DNA from: Nymphaea colorata
Taxonomy: Eukaryota > Streptophyta > Magnoliopsida > Nymphaeales > Nymphaeaceae
Reading direction: 5' to 3'
DNA length: 64,000 bases
Assembly: GCF_008831285.2 (NCBI RefSeq)
Contig: NC_045142.1
Location: 18,229,354-18,293,353, forward strand
The notes under the pieces are model-generated. The model saw only the letters and a list, made by a program, of their open reading frames with translations. It was not told the DNA's origin and ran no database searches. Shown here one piece after another: positions 35,610-45,917 of the stretch; the first letter of the stretch is position 1, and each line of letters begins with the position of its first letter. The translations under genes were made by a program, and so were the position numbers.

Positions 35610-38600
35610 TCAAATGTTGCACCATCCACCTCATCGGCTTCTACTGCTATCACAGATTCAGCATTTTCTGCAGGTAGAACTCCCTCTAATGGTTGTTGGA
35701 TAATTGACTCTGGAGTGTCTAGACATTTTTGTGGAGATGCTAATATTTTGAACTTGCAAAAATTTTATCCCTCCCAATATGTAAGATTAGCTGATGGAAG
35801 ACTATCTCCGGTGGAAGGTCATGGAGATGTCCGCCTATCTCCATCTTTACATGTTCATGAAGTGCTTTATACTCCTGAATTCCCAAAGAACTTGTTATCT
35901 GTAAGCAAAATTATTAAAGAGATGAATTGTCGAGTTATTTTTGACCTTGGCACTTGTGTATTTCAGGACTTATCGACTGGGAGGAAGATTGGTGGAGACC
36001 ATGAGAGAGATGAAATCTACTTCTTGGATACATTCATTAAAGAGGCGTTCATTTTGGTTGATTCATTTTCAAGTGCATTCCAATGGCATCTCAGACTTGG
36101 TCATCCGTCATTTCATAAACTTCGGTAGTTATGTCCTCAGATTTCTTCTTCAACCTCCATCGAGTGTGAAGCTTGTCAATTAGGCAAGCATAGTCGTACA
36201 TCTTTTCCTTCGAGTCAAAGTCAGTCTAGCCAAAGTCTATTTGATTTAGTTCATGTTGATGCATGAGGGCCTAGTCTGGTTCCGAGTCGGTTGTCGTCCC
36301 ATTATTATCTTTCCATTGTTGATGATTTTTCTCGTGTTTCTTGGGTGTTCTTGATGAAAGACAGATATGAAGCGTCTTGTATCTTGAAATCTTTCATCTT
36401 GGAAATAAAAACTCAATTTAATACTTGTGTTAAGGTTGTTCGCACTGACAATGCTCTCGAGTTTAAATCTACTTCTCTACTTGAATTCTACAAATCCCAT
36501 GGTATTGTGCCACAATTTACTGCCCTCACACATCTCAACAAAATGGTGTAGTCTAACATTTGTTAGATGTAGCCCGCACTATAATGATTCATTCTCATAT
36601 GCCTGCCAAATTTTGGGGAGATGCAATCTTAACCGCATGTTACCTAATAAATAGAATGCCTTCCTCTTCAATAGAGGACAAGATACCAATTCAGATCCTT
36701 TACCCAAATAAGGCCTTGTTCTCTTTACCTCCCCGGGTATTTGGATGCACATGCTTTGTACATCGACTTGGACCTAATCGAGATAAACTTGCTGCACAAA
36801 CAACTAAGTATGTCTTTGTAGGATACTCTCGAAATCAAAAAGGGTATCGATGCTTAGATCCTATATCTAATCGAGAGTTCGTCAGTGCTGATGTAACCTT
36901 TCACGAGTCTTCTCTGTTCTTTGCTGCTAGCTCTTCACATTCTCAGTATGAGATGCCCTTTTCTGTTCCACTTCCAATTCCTCCTATTCCACTTGAGTCC
37001 ATTCCGTTTATTTCACCTCCTACTTGTCCCAATTCCTCCAGTCCACGGTTTAAAAACCCTCCTCTTATATATTCAAGAAGGAATCCATCATCTAATGACC
37101 TTGCGCCGTCTTGCTCTCGAGAGGTACGTACTTTTGACTTAAACAATATGCTGAGTGTTCCATTGATGCTTCTCATCCTGATGATTTACCTATTGCACTA
37201 CGTAAAGGGATCAGACAATGTACAATTCATCATCTTTCTAAATTTGTTAGTACATCTCATTTGGGAAATCATATATGCAAATTTATTGATGTCTTGTCAG
37301 CTACTTCAGTTCCTACTCATGAACAAGCTCTTTTGGACTCTAAGTGGTACCAAGCGATGATGGAGGAGATGGACTCTCTTGTATCTCGCCATACTTGGGA
37401 TCTTGTCGAACCTCCATCTGGGGCAAATATTGTCGGCTCAAAATGGGTCTTCACTATCAAGTATAATTCTGACGGTACAGTTGAACGATACAAGGCACGG
37501 TTGGTTGCAAAAGGGTACACACAGACGTATGGTATTGATTTCTTTGAAACCTTCTCGCCTGTGGCACATTTGAGTATTATTTGTTGTTCATCATGGATGG
37601 AATATGTACCAATTAAATGTCAAAAATGCCTTTCTATATGGGGATTTATCTGAAGTAGTATATATGCAGCAACCGCCAGGTTTTGAAAAACAGGAGGAGT
37701 GTACCAAGGTATGTTTATTAAAGAAGGCTATATACGGTTTGAAGCAAAGTCCTAGAGCATGGTTTCAAAAATTGTCTGATGTTGTATCAAAGTTTGGGTT
37801 TCCTAGATCTCCTTTAGATCATTCATTGTTTATAAAAAGGTCTTCACGAGGTATGGTGGTTATGGTGATATATATGGATGACATCATTTTAACTAGTGAC
37901 AGCGAGCAAGAAATACAAGATACAAAAGTGTATCTCCAACAACACTTTGTTACTAAAGATCTTGGCTCCCTACATTACTTCTTGGGGATAGAAGTAGCAA
38001 AAAGTAAAGAAGGTTTAGTTCTTTCCAAAAAAAAATATGTTCTTGATTTGCTCCAAGAGACAGGTATGACTGGAACCAAACCTGCATCTATTCCTATAAA
38101 CTCTCGTATTCACTTATATGATGATAAATATGAACCTGTGGATAGCAAGTCATATAGATCACTGATTGGAAAACTACTATATGTAACCATAACTCGGCCT
38201 GATATATCCTTTGCTGTGGGAAAACTGAGCCAGTTTATGGACAAGTCAAGAAAAACACATTGGGATGCAGCCATGCTTCTATTGAAATTTCTGAAAGGTT
38301 CTCCTGGAAAAGGTCTATTATTTAAAAAGGGTTCATCACTCCGGATATAAGCTTATTTTGATGCAGATTATGCAGACTCTATTGATGACAGAAAGTCTAT
38401 TACGGGATTCTGCATTTTTGTTGGAGGCAACTTAGTTTCTTGGCGAAGCAAGAAACAAGCTGTTGTGGCTCGATCTAGTGCAGAGTTAGAATACTGAGCC
38501 ATGACTCAAACGACAACTGAAATTACTTGGGTGAGAGTCATGTTAGAAGGTCTTGGAATTCAAATAGAACTACCTATTAAAATGCACTGTGACAATAAAG

Positions 38601-38828
38601 CAGCTACTCATATAGCCAATAATCCTGTCTTTCATGAACGGACCAAACATATCGAGGTAAATTGTCACTATATCAGAGACTTAGTTCAAGCAGAGATTAT
38701 TTCTACTGAATATGTTGCTTCTAAAGATCAAGCTGTAGCTGCAGATATATTTACTAAAGCTCTTCTTATATCTGATTTCACAAAGTGTTGTAACAAGCTG
38801 AGCATGATAGACATCTATGCTCCAGCTT
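35610..38828 (+). pseudogene. copia pol, heavily broken
   Basis: Protease core is WIIDSGVSRHFCG at about 35,697. The integrase zinc region is WHLRLGHPSF...CEACQLGKHS with an in-frame TAG at 36,126. An in-frame TGA lies at about 36,264, where a Trp would be expected in the VHVD-x-GPS motif. A small deletion plus stop near 36,550 disrupts QQNGVV, and the frame changes again near 37,145 and within RT near 37,570-37,600. RT has NVKNAFLYGDL, GLKQSPRAWF and YMDDIILTSD (Met for the usual Val in YVDD). RNase H stops occur at 38,348 and 38,496. It is clearly non-functional. Confidence 0.88.
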
Positions 38829-38837
38829 GGGGGGGAG

Positions 38838-39071
38838 TGTTGAGAAAACGTTATGTTTATGTTTTGAGGTTTTTTGCAGTGTTGAAACTTTTATTAGGTA
38901 GTTCTTTGAATTTTTCAATAATTATTGGTCTCTTTATGTAAAGGGTTAAACTTAACCCTAATTACTTCTTTTTATTATATTAGAAGTGTGGGAGCCATAA
39001 GAAACTAACGAGCTCTCCTCTCTCTCGTTCTTCTCTCTTGTTCTCTTTTCTCTACGTCTTCAGATTCAACA
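38838..39071 (+). repeat. 3' LTR of the older copia element
   Basis: Begins TGTTGAGAAAACG directly after the polypurine tract and ends CAGATTCAACA, giving the short inverted ends TGTTGA/TCAACA. A CTCTCTCTCGTTC stretch lies toward its end. The right boundary is chosen on the terminal inverted repeat alone because no second LTR is available for comparison. Confidence 0.7.
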
Positions 39072-40442
39072 ATGAAGTTCAACAAGGTTCATTGAACCTA
39101 GTCAACTTTCACCAAAGGCAAGAGACTTGGCATGATTCTTCGAGATTCCCATCAACCAAACTTGGGAAGATTCTACCTCAATTCTAGGAAGGTGATCCGC
39201 ACCACAACCAGTAGCTCCCATCCATAGCTCGCTCGAGGAAGGAGGCGTCCACCATTGGAGATCGTGAGAACCAACTAAGGAGCCGAGGAGAAGAAGGAGC
39301 ATGGCGAGCAGAGTCCGACCAACATACCTCACCGGAGCTTCAACCTTCGCCGTAAAAGGAGGAAAACAAGCGTGCTTAGGCACTTTCTAGGCTTGCATCC
39401 CCCTATCTACGTCACTTTCCTAGGGGTTACTCGAAGGTGAAGTCTCATTTATTTATCCAATTGGACTTTGATTGCTATTCTCTTGCATCTTCCAATACAT
39501 CCATTGAGGAGGAACGTGGTTGGTTCGTGGGAGTAGTAGAGGACGTGAAAGGCGGAGAATGAGCTTAACCTTGAGGGAAGCCTCAACGCTCGCCGGCGAC
39601 CGGCGATTGCATCTCCCTTTCTCTATAAAAGACCAGGGTTAAATTGGTTCCTCTCCTTGAAGTTAATACATTGTTGACTTCATAGTCTTGATACTTGCTG
39701 GATTTTTGCTCTCTTTACTGAATTCCAGCAAGGAACCGCAGGCATCAACCACGACCATAGTTGATGCCAAGAAGGGAAGGAACCGCTTCAGCCAGGCGAT
39801 ATCGGCGACTACTTCCCCCAATCGACACAACATTGATTCTTGGGGTTAACTATCAATTTGGTGACTAGATCTACTTCCCTCTCTTGTGGATTCATCTTGG
39901 TAGAACAGTAATCTCTTTCAAATATCTTGTTCTAGCCAATGAGAACTTGCTGCCCGGATCTTGAAGGTAGCGGAATACCAGAGAGCAACATCCTAGTTGC
40001 TGGAATCTCATCTCCGGTGAGCACGTGGAGACCCCAAGCGAGGCCTTGGGAGGTATATTCCTGTTCACCCTATAGAACTGTGAGTTGGGTGCAATTTGTT
40101 TAAGTCGTCCAAGGACAAAGTGATTGGATGCAGTCCCTTTAAAGCCGTGGGCTGAGGACACGACTCCCGGATTACTAAGCCTACCTAGGGTCAAGGGTGT
40201 GGTTTGGCCGCCTAGGGAATGTATGCATGGTTTGGATGATGATGAATGAGTGTACGCTACAGTTGTAATAAGCCTACCTATCATTCCACTTTTGTAGTAG
40301 GTCAAAACCGGGCTTGGGAAAGACTCACTTGTACTCTCTTGACCTAGTTTTAAGCCAGGCCAACTGTCCGGCGGGAACCAAATCTTGCATTTAACATTTA
40401 AACCCTATTGGCAACAACCTCCTCCTAGATCTTGGAGAAGGA
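39072..40442. other. Noncoding, possibly an LTR remnant with TATA
   Basis: No coding sequence is supported. A good TATA sequence CTCTATAAAAGACC sits at about 39,621-39,634 (plus strand). About 230 bp further on is ATCAATTTGGTGACTAGATC, which could be the junction of an LTR with a primer site of a different tRNA, so an unclassified LTR fragment is possible. Confidence 0.3.
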
Positions 40443-41088
40443 TTACATCTTGAGTTCTAGCAGGTCTTTGAAAGCCTTTTGCTGTGCCATTATCATTCCC
40501 AATCTCTTATTCATGGATTCTCGGGACTGCTCGATCTTCCCAACCTTCCTTCCCATCGTCTCTATGAACTTGTCCATCATTTGGTGCTCTTCCTCCAATT
40601 GCTTGCAGAAGGATTCAAGAACTGCGGGATCCTCATCCTCATCAGCAGACAATGTGAAGAGGTGATTTGGTTTGGTGAAGAAGACGACCGGCTCTGATAC
40701 CATTTTAGTCACCACCTGCTACAAGAAAACAGTCACCCACACACACTGCCCTAACCCTGTTAGAACAACCCTCACCAGAGGAAAATCCCTAGTTCATCGA
40801 TAACCTCTGGTGAAATCCCTACTTCATCGATAACCCTAATGACCCCCACAATTCCCTTATTTATAGTGAACTTCTAGATCAGTCCAGTAGAGCCGATTCT
40901 TGATCCGAACCCTAGACTGTAATAGTCTCCAACCTGATTCTTGAAATCGAGAGGCATAGTCTCCAACCTGGTTCTTGAAATCGAGAGGCACCTCAACTCG
41001 AACCGAGATGTCTCCCCAACTTGGTTCTTGAAAACCGAGTTGCTCCCCGACCCGGTTCGCATTTGTACACAGAAGACATGTGATTAAC
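40443..41088 (-). mobile_element. 5' fragment of an LTR element (LTR, PBS, start of an ORF)
   Basis: On the minus strand TGGTATCAGAGCC lies at about 40,691-40,703, a tRNA-iMet primer-binding site. Upstream is LTR-like sequence with a TATA box (CACTATAAATAAGG, near 40,857-40,870) and two tandem copies of a unit starting AGTCTCCAACCTG (about 34 bp apart). Downstream is an open frame (40,443-40,715) encoding a charged coiled-coil-like peptide with EEEHQMMDKFIETMGRKVGK, probably a gag N-terminus. The element is cut off at about 40,443, so the remainder is missing. Confidence 0.65.
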
Positions 41089-44000
41089 TGTCACACCCCA
41101 ACCTTTTGACACTCAAACATTTTTTTCTAACATCCTACATTGAGGTGTGACTACACAATAGTTCAGAAAGGAATGAGCCAAGCAATTCAAAACAATGGGG
41201 CAAGCTTTCCATTATATAGCATTTCAATTCAACTGTACATTTGACAAAAATGCCTCAAAATCACAACATCGATGCCTAATAAAAAACAAGGCATCAGTAA
41301 AACCATAACCCGACGCGCCGGCACTACAAAAAAAAAACAAAACCCAAAACCTCCCCAGTAGGATGTGAGTGTAGCCATCTGCTCAGCCTGCTGCCCGGGT
41401 CCACCAAAACCTGAAAAAAAGAAACAACTGAAGGCTTAGCCTTCGCAGTATGACAACAAGCCAGGAAAAGTCCAAACCCTCTTAGGTCGGGCTCAACACA
41501 CAAGCAAACATCAGAACAATCTATCATTATGTCGTGTCAAGACATGACATGCAGAGGCCACTCAATGGCTACAATAACATAATTTCAATTATATGCAAGA
41601 CATCCTCAACATGTCACTTGCATTCATAAGCACAACAGTCACATGCACAACAATCCTATACATTTCAGTTACATTACTATCAGTGAATTTACAGTTCATG
41701 TGGGTGCAAACACAGGCACGTGCACACCACGGGCGGCCCACAGCCGAGAGACAACCCCCGTGGTGGCCCAGAACAGTATGGATCCATCTATCCGCTGCAG
41801 CGGTAGAGCACTCATCCATGGATGTGTGAATTCCAAGGAGAGATACTCAGCCTTCCCTAGGACACCCAGGTTGGAAAGGCGGGAGCCTACGCTCCAAGCA
41901 CATCACACAACAGTACCTTGGGGCCTTGCACCGCCTGCGTTCCGAACAGGCGAGACCAGTGGCGAAAGCGGGACAACTCCCATACACATAGTCACATCCC
42001 ACTGGCCTCTCATCTCTTATTCTTTCATTCTTATACTTATACTTGCACAAACACAATTAACTGGCTAGCTCATGAGGTTGGTTCACTTCACGAGTGAACC
42101 CACACCTCCAATTGCCTCCACACGAGGGTTACACATAACCACAACAGTTTTGGCTAGCCGTCATAACAATATGGGTACAACTACCCACTGTGCAAACATT
42201 TGCATCATTACCCGCGGCAATGGTATTCAATAAACATAACATTCACATTCATCATCATAACAATCACATCTTTGAAAACTTAGCCAAACCACAGAGAGTA
42301 GGCTCAATCTGTGGTGGGCTCGTAGCTGTCCTATGCAGTAGGATGCTTTCTAATGCACAATTGGGGTCGAGGAGACACTCGACTCGATACCCCGCCTCAT
42401 CTGTCCTAAACAGTTATCAATTCTAGCATGCACATGCAAATACGCAACATTATCAAAACAATTACTATAAGCCTTTCAAAACAATTCATATCATATATCA
42501 ATTTATGTACATGCATACACACATTCATTCACGGAACACTCAATCAATTCACATCACAAATCCTAGGATCTCATGATCCTAGGAACACACATTCATTCAC
42601 TTGCCCAGGCAGGGATTTGCCTGGAATGTCGCCATACCTGTGGCGCGTTCACAAGAATCTTCAAAATGCCTCGAGCTTCGAATCCGGTAGCTCAAGGTCG
42701 ACGGGACGTACCCGGTGTACCTGCAAACACAAACACAAGATAAAATTCCTACTACATACCTCAACAATTCAAACAAAAACAAAACAAAATCATTGAGGCA
42801 CGTGTCATCGCCTCAAGAGGGTGTCGATGGGTAGTGTCGACCCACAAGTTCTCCAATAGGTCACTTCCCAACTTCTAGCCGTGCCAATAGATGCCAAAAC
42901 TCAAAGCCCTCAATCCGTCTATCACTAACGCCTTTCTCAAAACTCTCTTTTTCTTAAATCAAGGCGTCTACCCCAAAGATACATCCAACTTATGTACGTT
43001 ATCCCTATTTAACTCCAAGATGCACCCGTTCACAAAAACGGGTGCTACAAGCTCACTAAAATGGTCCTAAATCTTCCCCACAACCTCACAAATTCTACCA
43101 TGTTTCCCCTAATGCTTCGAAAATTAATCCATCAAGCTTAAATAATCATCCAATATATAAATCTTCGCTTTCCAACATAATTGCAAGCTTTCCCCCAAAA
43201 ATGAAATCACTAACATGTGCTCCAAATAATCAATTCTAAGCTCTAGCATGCTCAAACAATAATTATATGTGTTCCCAAGAAAAATATATCATAAAATAGG
43301 TTCAATTTCGCCTTGCTCACCCCGATTGAAGGTCTAAACTGTTGTAATCCTCCCGGCAGCTACCTCACGCGTCCAAGTGGTCCCCAAACGGCTAAAATCC
43401 TCCAATGCCGCCACTACCAAGGCCTTCTCTAATTGCTGTTACGAGGAGGGAGGACAAATCCCCAAGCTGAAATCGGATCCAACAGTGATAGAATAGTGAA
43501 AATCAGTGAGAGAGAGTGCTTGATTGGAGAAAATAGAAAACAAACAGAAAATGGGGAGAGAGCGTGAAGCGTGGACAGAGAGGGAGGTCGAATAGAGGGA
43601 GAAAGAGAGAAAAACGGAGGGGGACTGATAGGGGAGAGGGTTCGGTCAAAAGGGAAAAAGAAGGCAGTGAGAGGAGAGGACGGGAGAGAAGAGAGAGACG
43701 GTGGAGAGTGAGGAGAGGGATTGTGTGGAGAAGAGGGCACGAGAGAAAAGAGGGAGACGGCCAGAGAGAGGCGTTGGGTGAAGAGGGGAGACGAGAGACA
43801 GTGGGAGAGGGAGGAGGGAAAAGAAAACGGGAAGAAGAAGAGAGAAGAGAGGAAGAGGCAGGGGACGACAGGGTTCACCTCAAGTGCCGCCGTCGTTGCC
43901 GTCGCCCTCGCCACCGCCGCCGTCGTTGCCATCGCCCTTGCCGCCGCCACCGTCGTCGCCGCCATCGCCGCCGCCGTCGTCTTCTTCCCTGAGTTCCGGT

Positions 44001-44145
44001 CGTGGGTAAGGAGGAGACGGTAAGAGGAAAACGAAGGAGAAGAGAAAGCGAGGGAGGAGAGACAACGTCGGGCTCCCTCGCGTGGGGCTAGGGTCCGGGT
44101 CTGGACCCTGACCCGACCCGCTCTGCCCAAACGCCTCGCGTTACA
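41089..44145. mobile_element. Solo LTR of about 3.06 kb
   Basis: Begins TGTCACACCCCAACC and ends GCCTCGCGTTACA. It is flanked by TTAAC (41,084-41,088) and CTAAC (44,146-44,150), a near-match 5-bp target duplication. The TGTCACACCCC/GTTACA ends and size fit long gypsy LTRs (Del/Tekay-like). Inside are a perfect hairpin at 42,562-42,583, a 400-bp purine-rich tract (about 43,480-43,870) and a GCC/GTC-type trinucleotide-rich stretch (about 43,880-43,985). Reading frames over the last two (Ser/Pro/Leu or Arg/Glu-rich, Ala/Thr repeats) are compositional artefacts. No internal coding region accompanies it, hence solo. Confidence 0.7.
42562..42583. other. Perfect hairpin, 9-bp arms
   Basis: CCTAGGATC, loop TCAT, GATCCTAGG. 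The arms are perfectly complementary and the arm itself contains an AvrII-like palindrome. It lies inside the solo LTR; no function is known to me. Confidence 0.7.
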
Positions 44146-44640
44146 CTAACTGATATATAGGTGAGCTATCCAATCCAGTTGATATCTCATCCATGAATAG
44201 TCTTTGTGGCCCCAATCATCTCCCCTGGTAAATAGACCAAGACAAAGTCAATTTGTCAAATTATGCAACTCTTCTAGACTACTAATCATTGTGGAAAATA
44301 AATATATAAGCCCACAGTCGCACCTAAATTGGAAAATGGCAGGCTTCAAGAGGATTCAGTTGGTTATAGGACCCTGAGATTTATTTTGCAGGTGTCCACT
44401 TGGTAGGAGCACTAAAAGTGCAGCAGAAACTATTCAATGTAATTGGAGTCATTGGACATTAGCAGGTGATTCGGCACAGCATGAGTTCAATACCCAGATT
44501 TCAAGTCAAAGTCTGTTTCAAAACCATTAAAACTTCAAAAGCCAATCACAAACAATTCCCAAGACCTGCCCAGGAGGCAGAGACGATGAGTTTCCACACA
44601 TTTAGTTTACAGATTGCCAAGCCTACCCAATTCTAGCAAT
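44146..44640. other. Noncoding flank of the HDH pseudogene
   Basis: No coding sequence seen. On the minus strand it is downstream of the pseudogene, where the remaining histidinol-dehydrogenase exons would be expected and are not found. Confidence 0.4.
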
Positions 44641-45099
44641 GTGCAGAGATGACCTCCTCCATGTCTTGGGTGTGCACAGTAAAACTGTCGCTTAATGCTT
44701 TTGAAGCAAACTCCCCACCAAGAAGATTGCATCATTTTTCTGATTACCATGTCAATAGCATCCATATCAACATCATCAACAACAAACAAGGACAACCTGG
44801 TTGTCTGGGCCGTGCTCATCCTAAATTTCACAAAACATACAGAAATTGGATTTGTTGTTAGAATGGGCATATTCAACCAATAGCACAACAAAGTGTGAGA
44901 TATATCTGACAGTAAACAAAAAGGGATATGTTAATGACATCTAAAGCAACAAAAGAAATGATAAAAAGCAAGCACTGAGCAAACATAACCTGAGAGAGCA
45001 AATCAGCAGCAATGTGAACAGGGTTAGCATGCTTATCAGCAATAACCAATACTTCTGATGGGCCAGCAGGCATGTCTATGGAAACCATAGCCTCACTCA
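44641..45099 (-). pseudogene. Histidinol dehydrogenase, unprocessed gene fragment
   Basis: Two neighbouring exons of the plastid histidine-biosynthesis enzyme are recognisable. The first (44,990-45,099) reads [20 protein letters not shown] and then [14 protein letters not shown], the family's highly conserved active-site region, with acceptor ATAATAG and donor CAG-GTTATG. A 169-bp intron follows, ending AAATTTAG. The second starts at 44,820 with EHGPDNQVVLV and later GEFASKALSDSFTVHTQDME. Inside it the frame is broken by one extra base in the VVLV-VDD region (about 44,790) and again before GGEFASK. Sequence after EVISA (about 44,641) is unrelated. Retained intron means a genomic rather than a retrocopied fragment. 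Upstream and downstream exons of the gene were not found. Confidence 0.85.
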
Positions 45100-45422
45100 C
45101 TATTATGGAGAGAAAAGAACATCATCTGGTTGATGTGTTCTTTTGATATGACAACTACTCGACATGGTAGTGCAGTTATTGAGTTGGAAAGGTCATCTGT
45201 AGTGATTCAATCTGTTCATGGATAAATTCTCATGGGAACACAATTTTTTGAAGTTGCATACTTTTCATTTGGGTAGCAATGGGGTAGAATTAAACTTCCA
45301 GATTCAATAAAAGGGCTTGTGTGCAATGGGATAGAACTTTATAGGCATCTTACTTCCTTGTTTGATGGTATGGAAGTTTTACCTATGCCTTTTTTTCCTC
45401 CACCACCACTACACCAAGCCGT

Positions 45423-45442
45423 CCCCCCCCCCCCCCCCCCCC
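45423..45442. repeat. Poly-C run of 20
   Basis: Twenty consecutive C residues followed by TTTCCCCC. Such runs are unusual in plant DNA and prone to sequencing error, so the exact length is uncertain. Confidence 0.85.
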
Positions 45443-45877
45443 TTTCCCCCACCCACTTTGTCAACGTGCCTATTTGATGGCTAGAATTGAACTTCAAAAT
45501 TTCTCCTTCACATATTTAACAGAAATAAATAGTATTTTCACAAAATAAAAATAAAAATTGTAATCCGAAACATCAAGGGCAACAATCTCATTCATCTTTA
45601 CAAGAGGAAGCAAATAACCTTCTTATCCAAATGTTTAATTGTACATTTCAATATTCATACATATAGAGCAAAATATAAGTGAAGAAAAGGTTAGCACTTT
45701 GCATTTGGTTAGCTGCAAAGTAACTCAATGAATAGAAGAGAAGAGATTACAAAGGACAATTGTGTATAGAGTCAAAGATGTTGCATGACGTAAAAAATTA
45801 GCCAAGTAAGCCTAAATTCAATATAACAATTTTTCTCTTGATGCACCCATCAATTTAACTTCCCCTAACTGCATCCT

Positions 45878-45917
45878 GATGGGCCAGTCAGGCATGTCTA
45901 TGGAAACCATAACCTCA
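45878..45917 (-). repeat. Second copy of part of the HDH exon
   Basis: This 40-bp segment repeats 45,057-45,096 (the [10 protein letters not shown] part of the pseudogene exon) with one substitution and one inserted base. Flanking sequence is unrelated on both sides. The insertion shifts the frame inside the conserved motif. It is 821 bp from the first copy in direct orientation. Confidence 0.8.

Larger units (their letters stand above)
34600..39071 (+). mobile_element. Older degraded Ty1/copia element, 3' LTR only
   Basis: A plus-strand gag-pol is followed by a polypurine tract (GGGGGGGAG, 38,829-38,837) and a 234-bp 3' LTR. I could not find a 5' LTR or primer-binding site upstream. Immediately upstream lies the opposite-strand copia element, which may have inserted between the 5' end and gag, or the 5' end may be lost. 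Coding is disrupted by at least five stops or shifts. The family differs from the neighbour: the LTR sequences are unrelated and the gag is of the short N-terminal type. Confidence 0.88.

Noticed and set aside
43429-44130. 233-residue minus-strand ORF rich in Ser, Pro and Ala, and plus-strand Arg/Glu ORFs
   Set aside because: They fall on the purine tract and the GCC/GTC repeat inside the solo LTR; no domain and strong composition bias.
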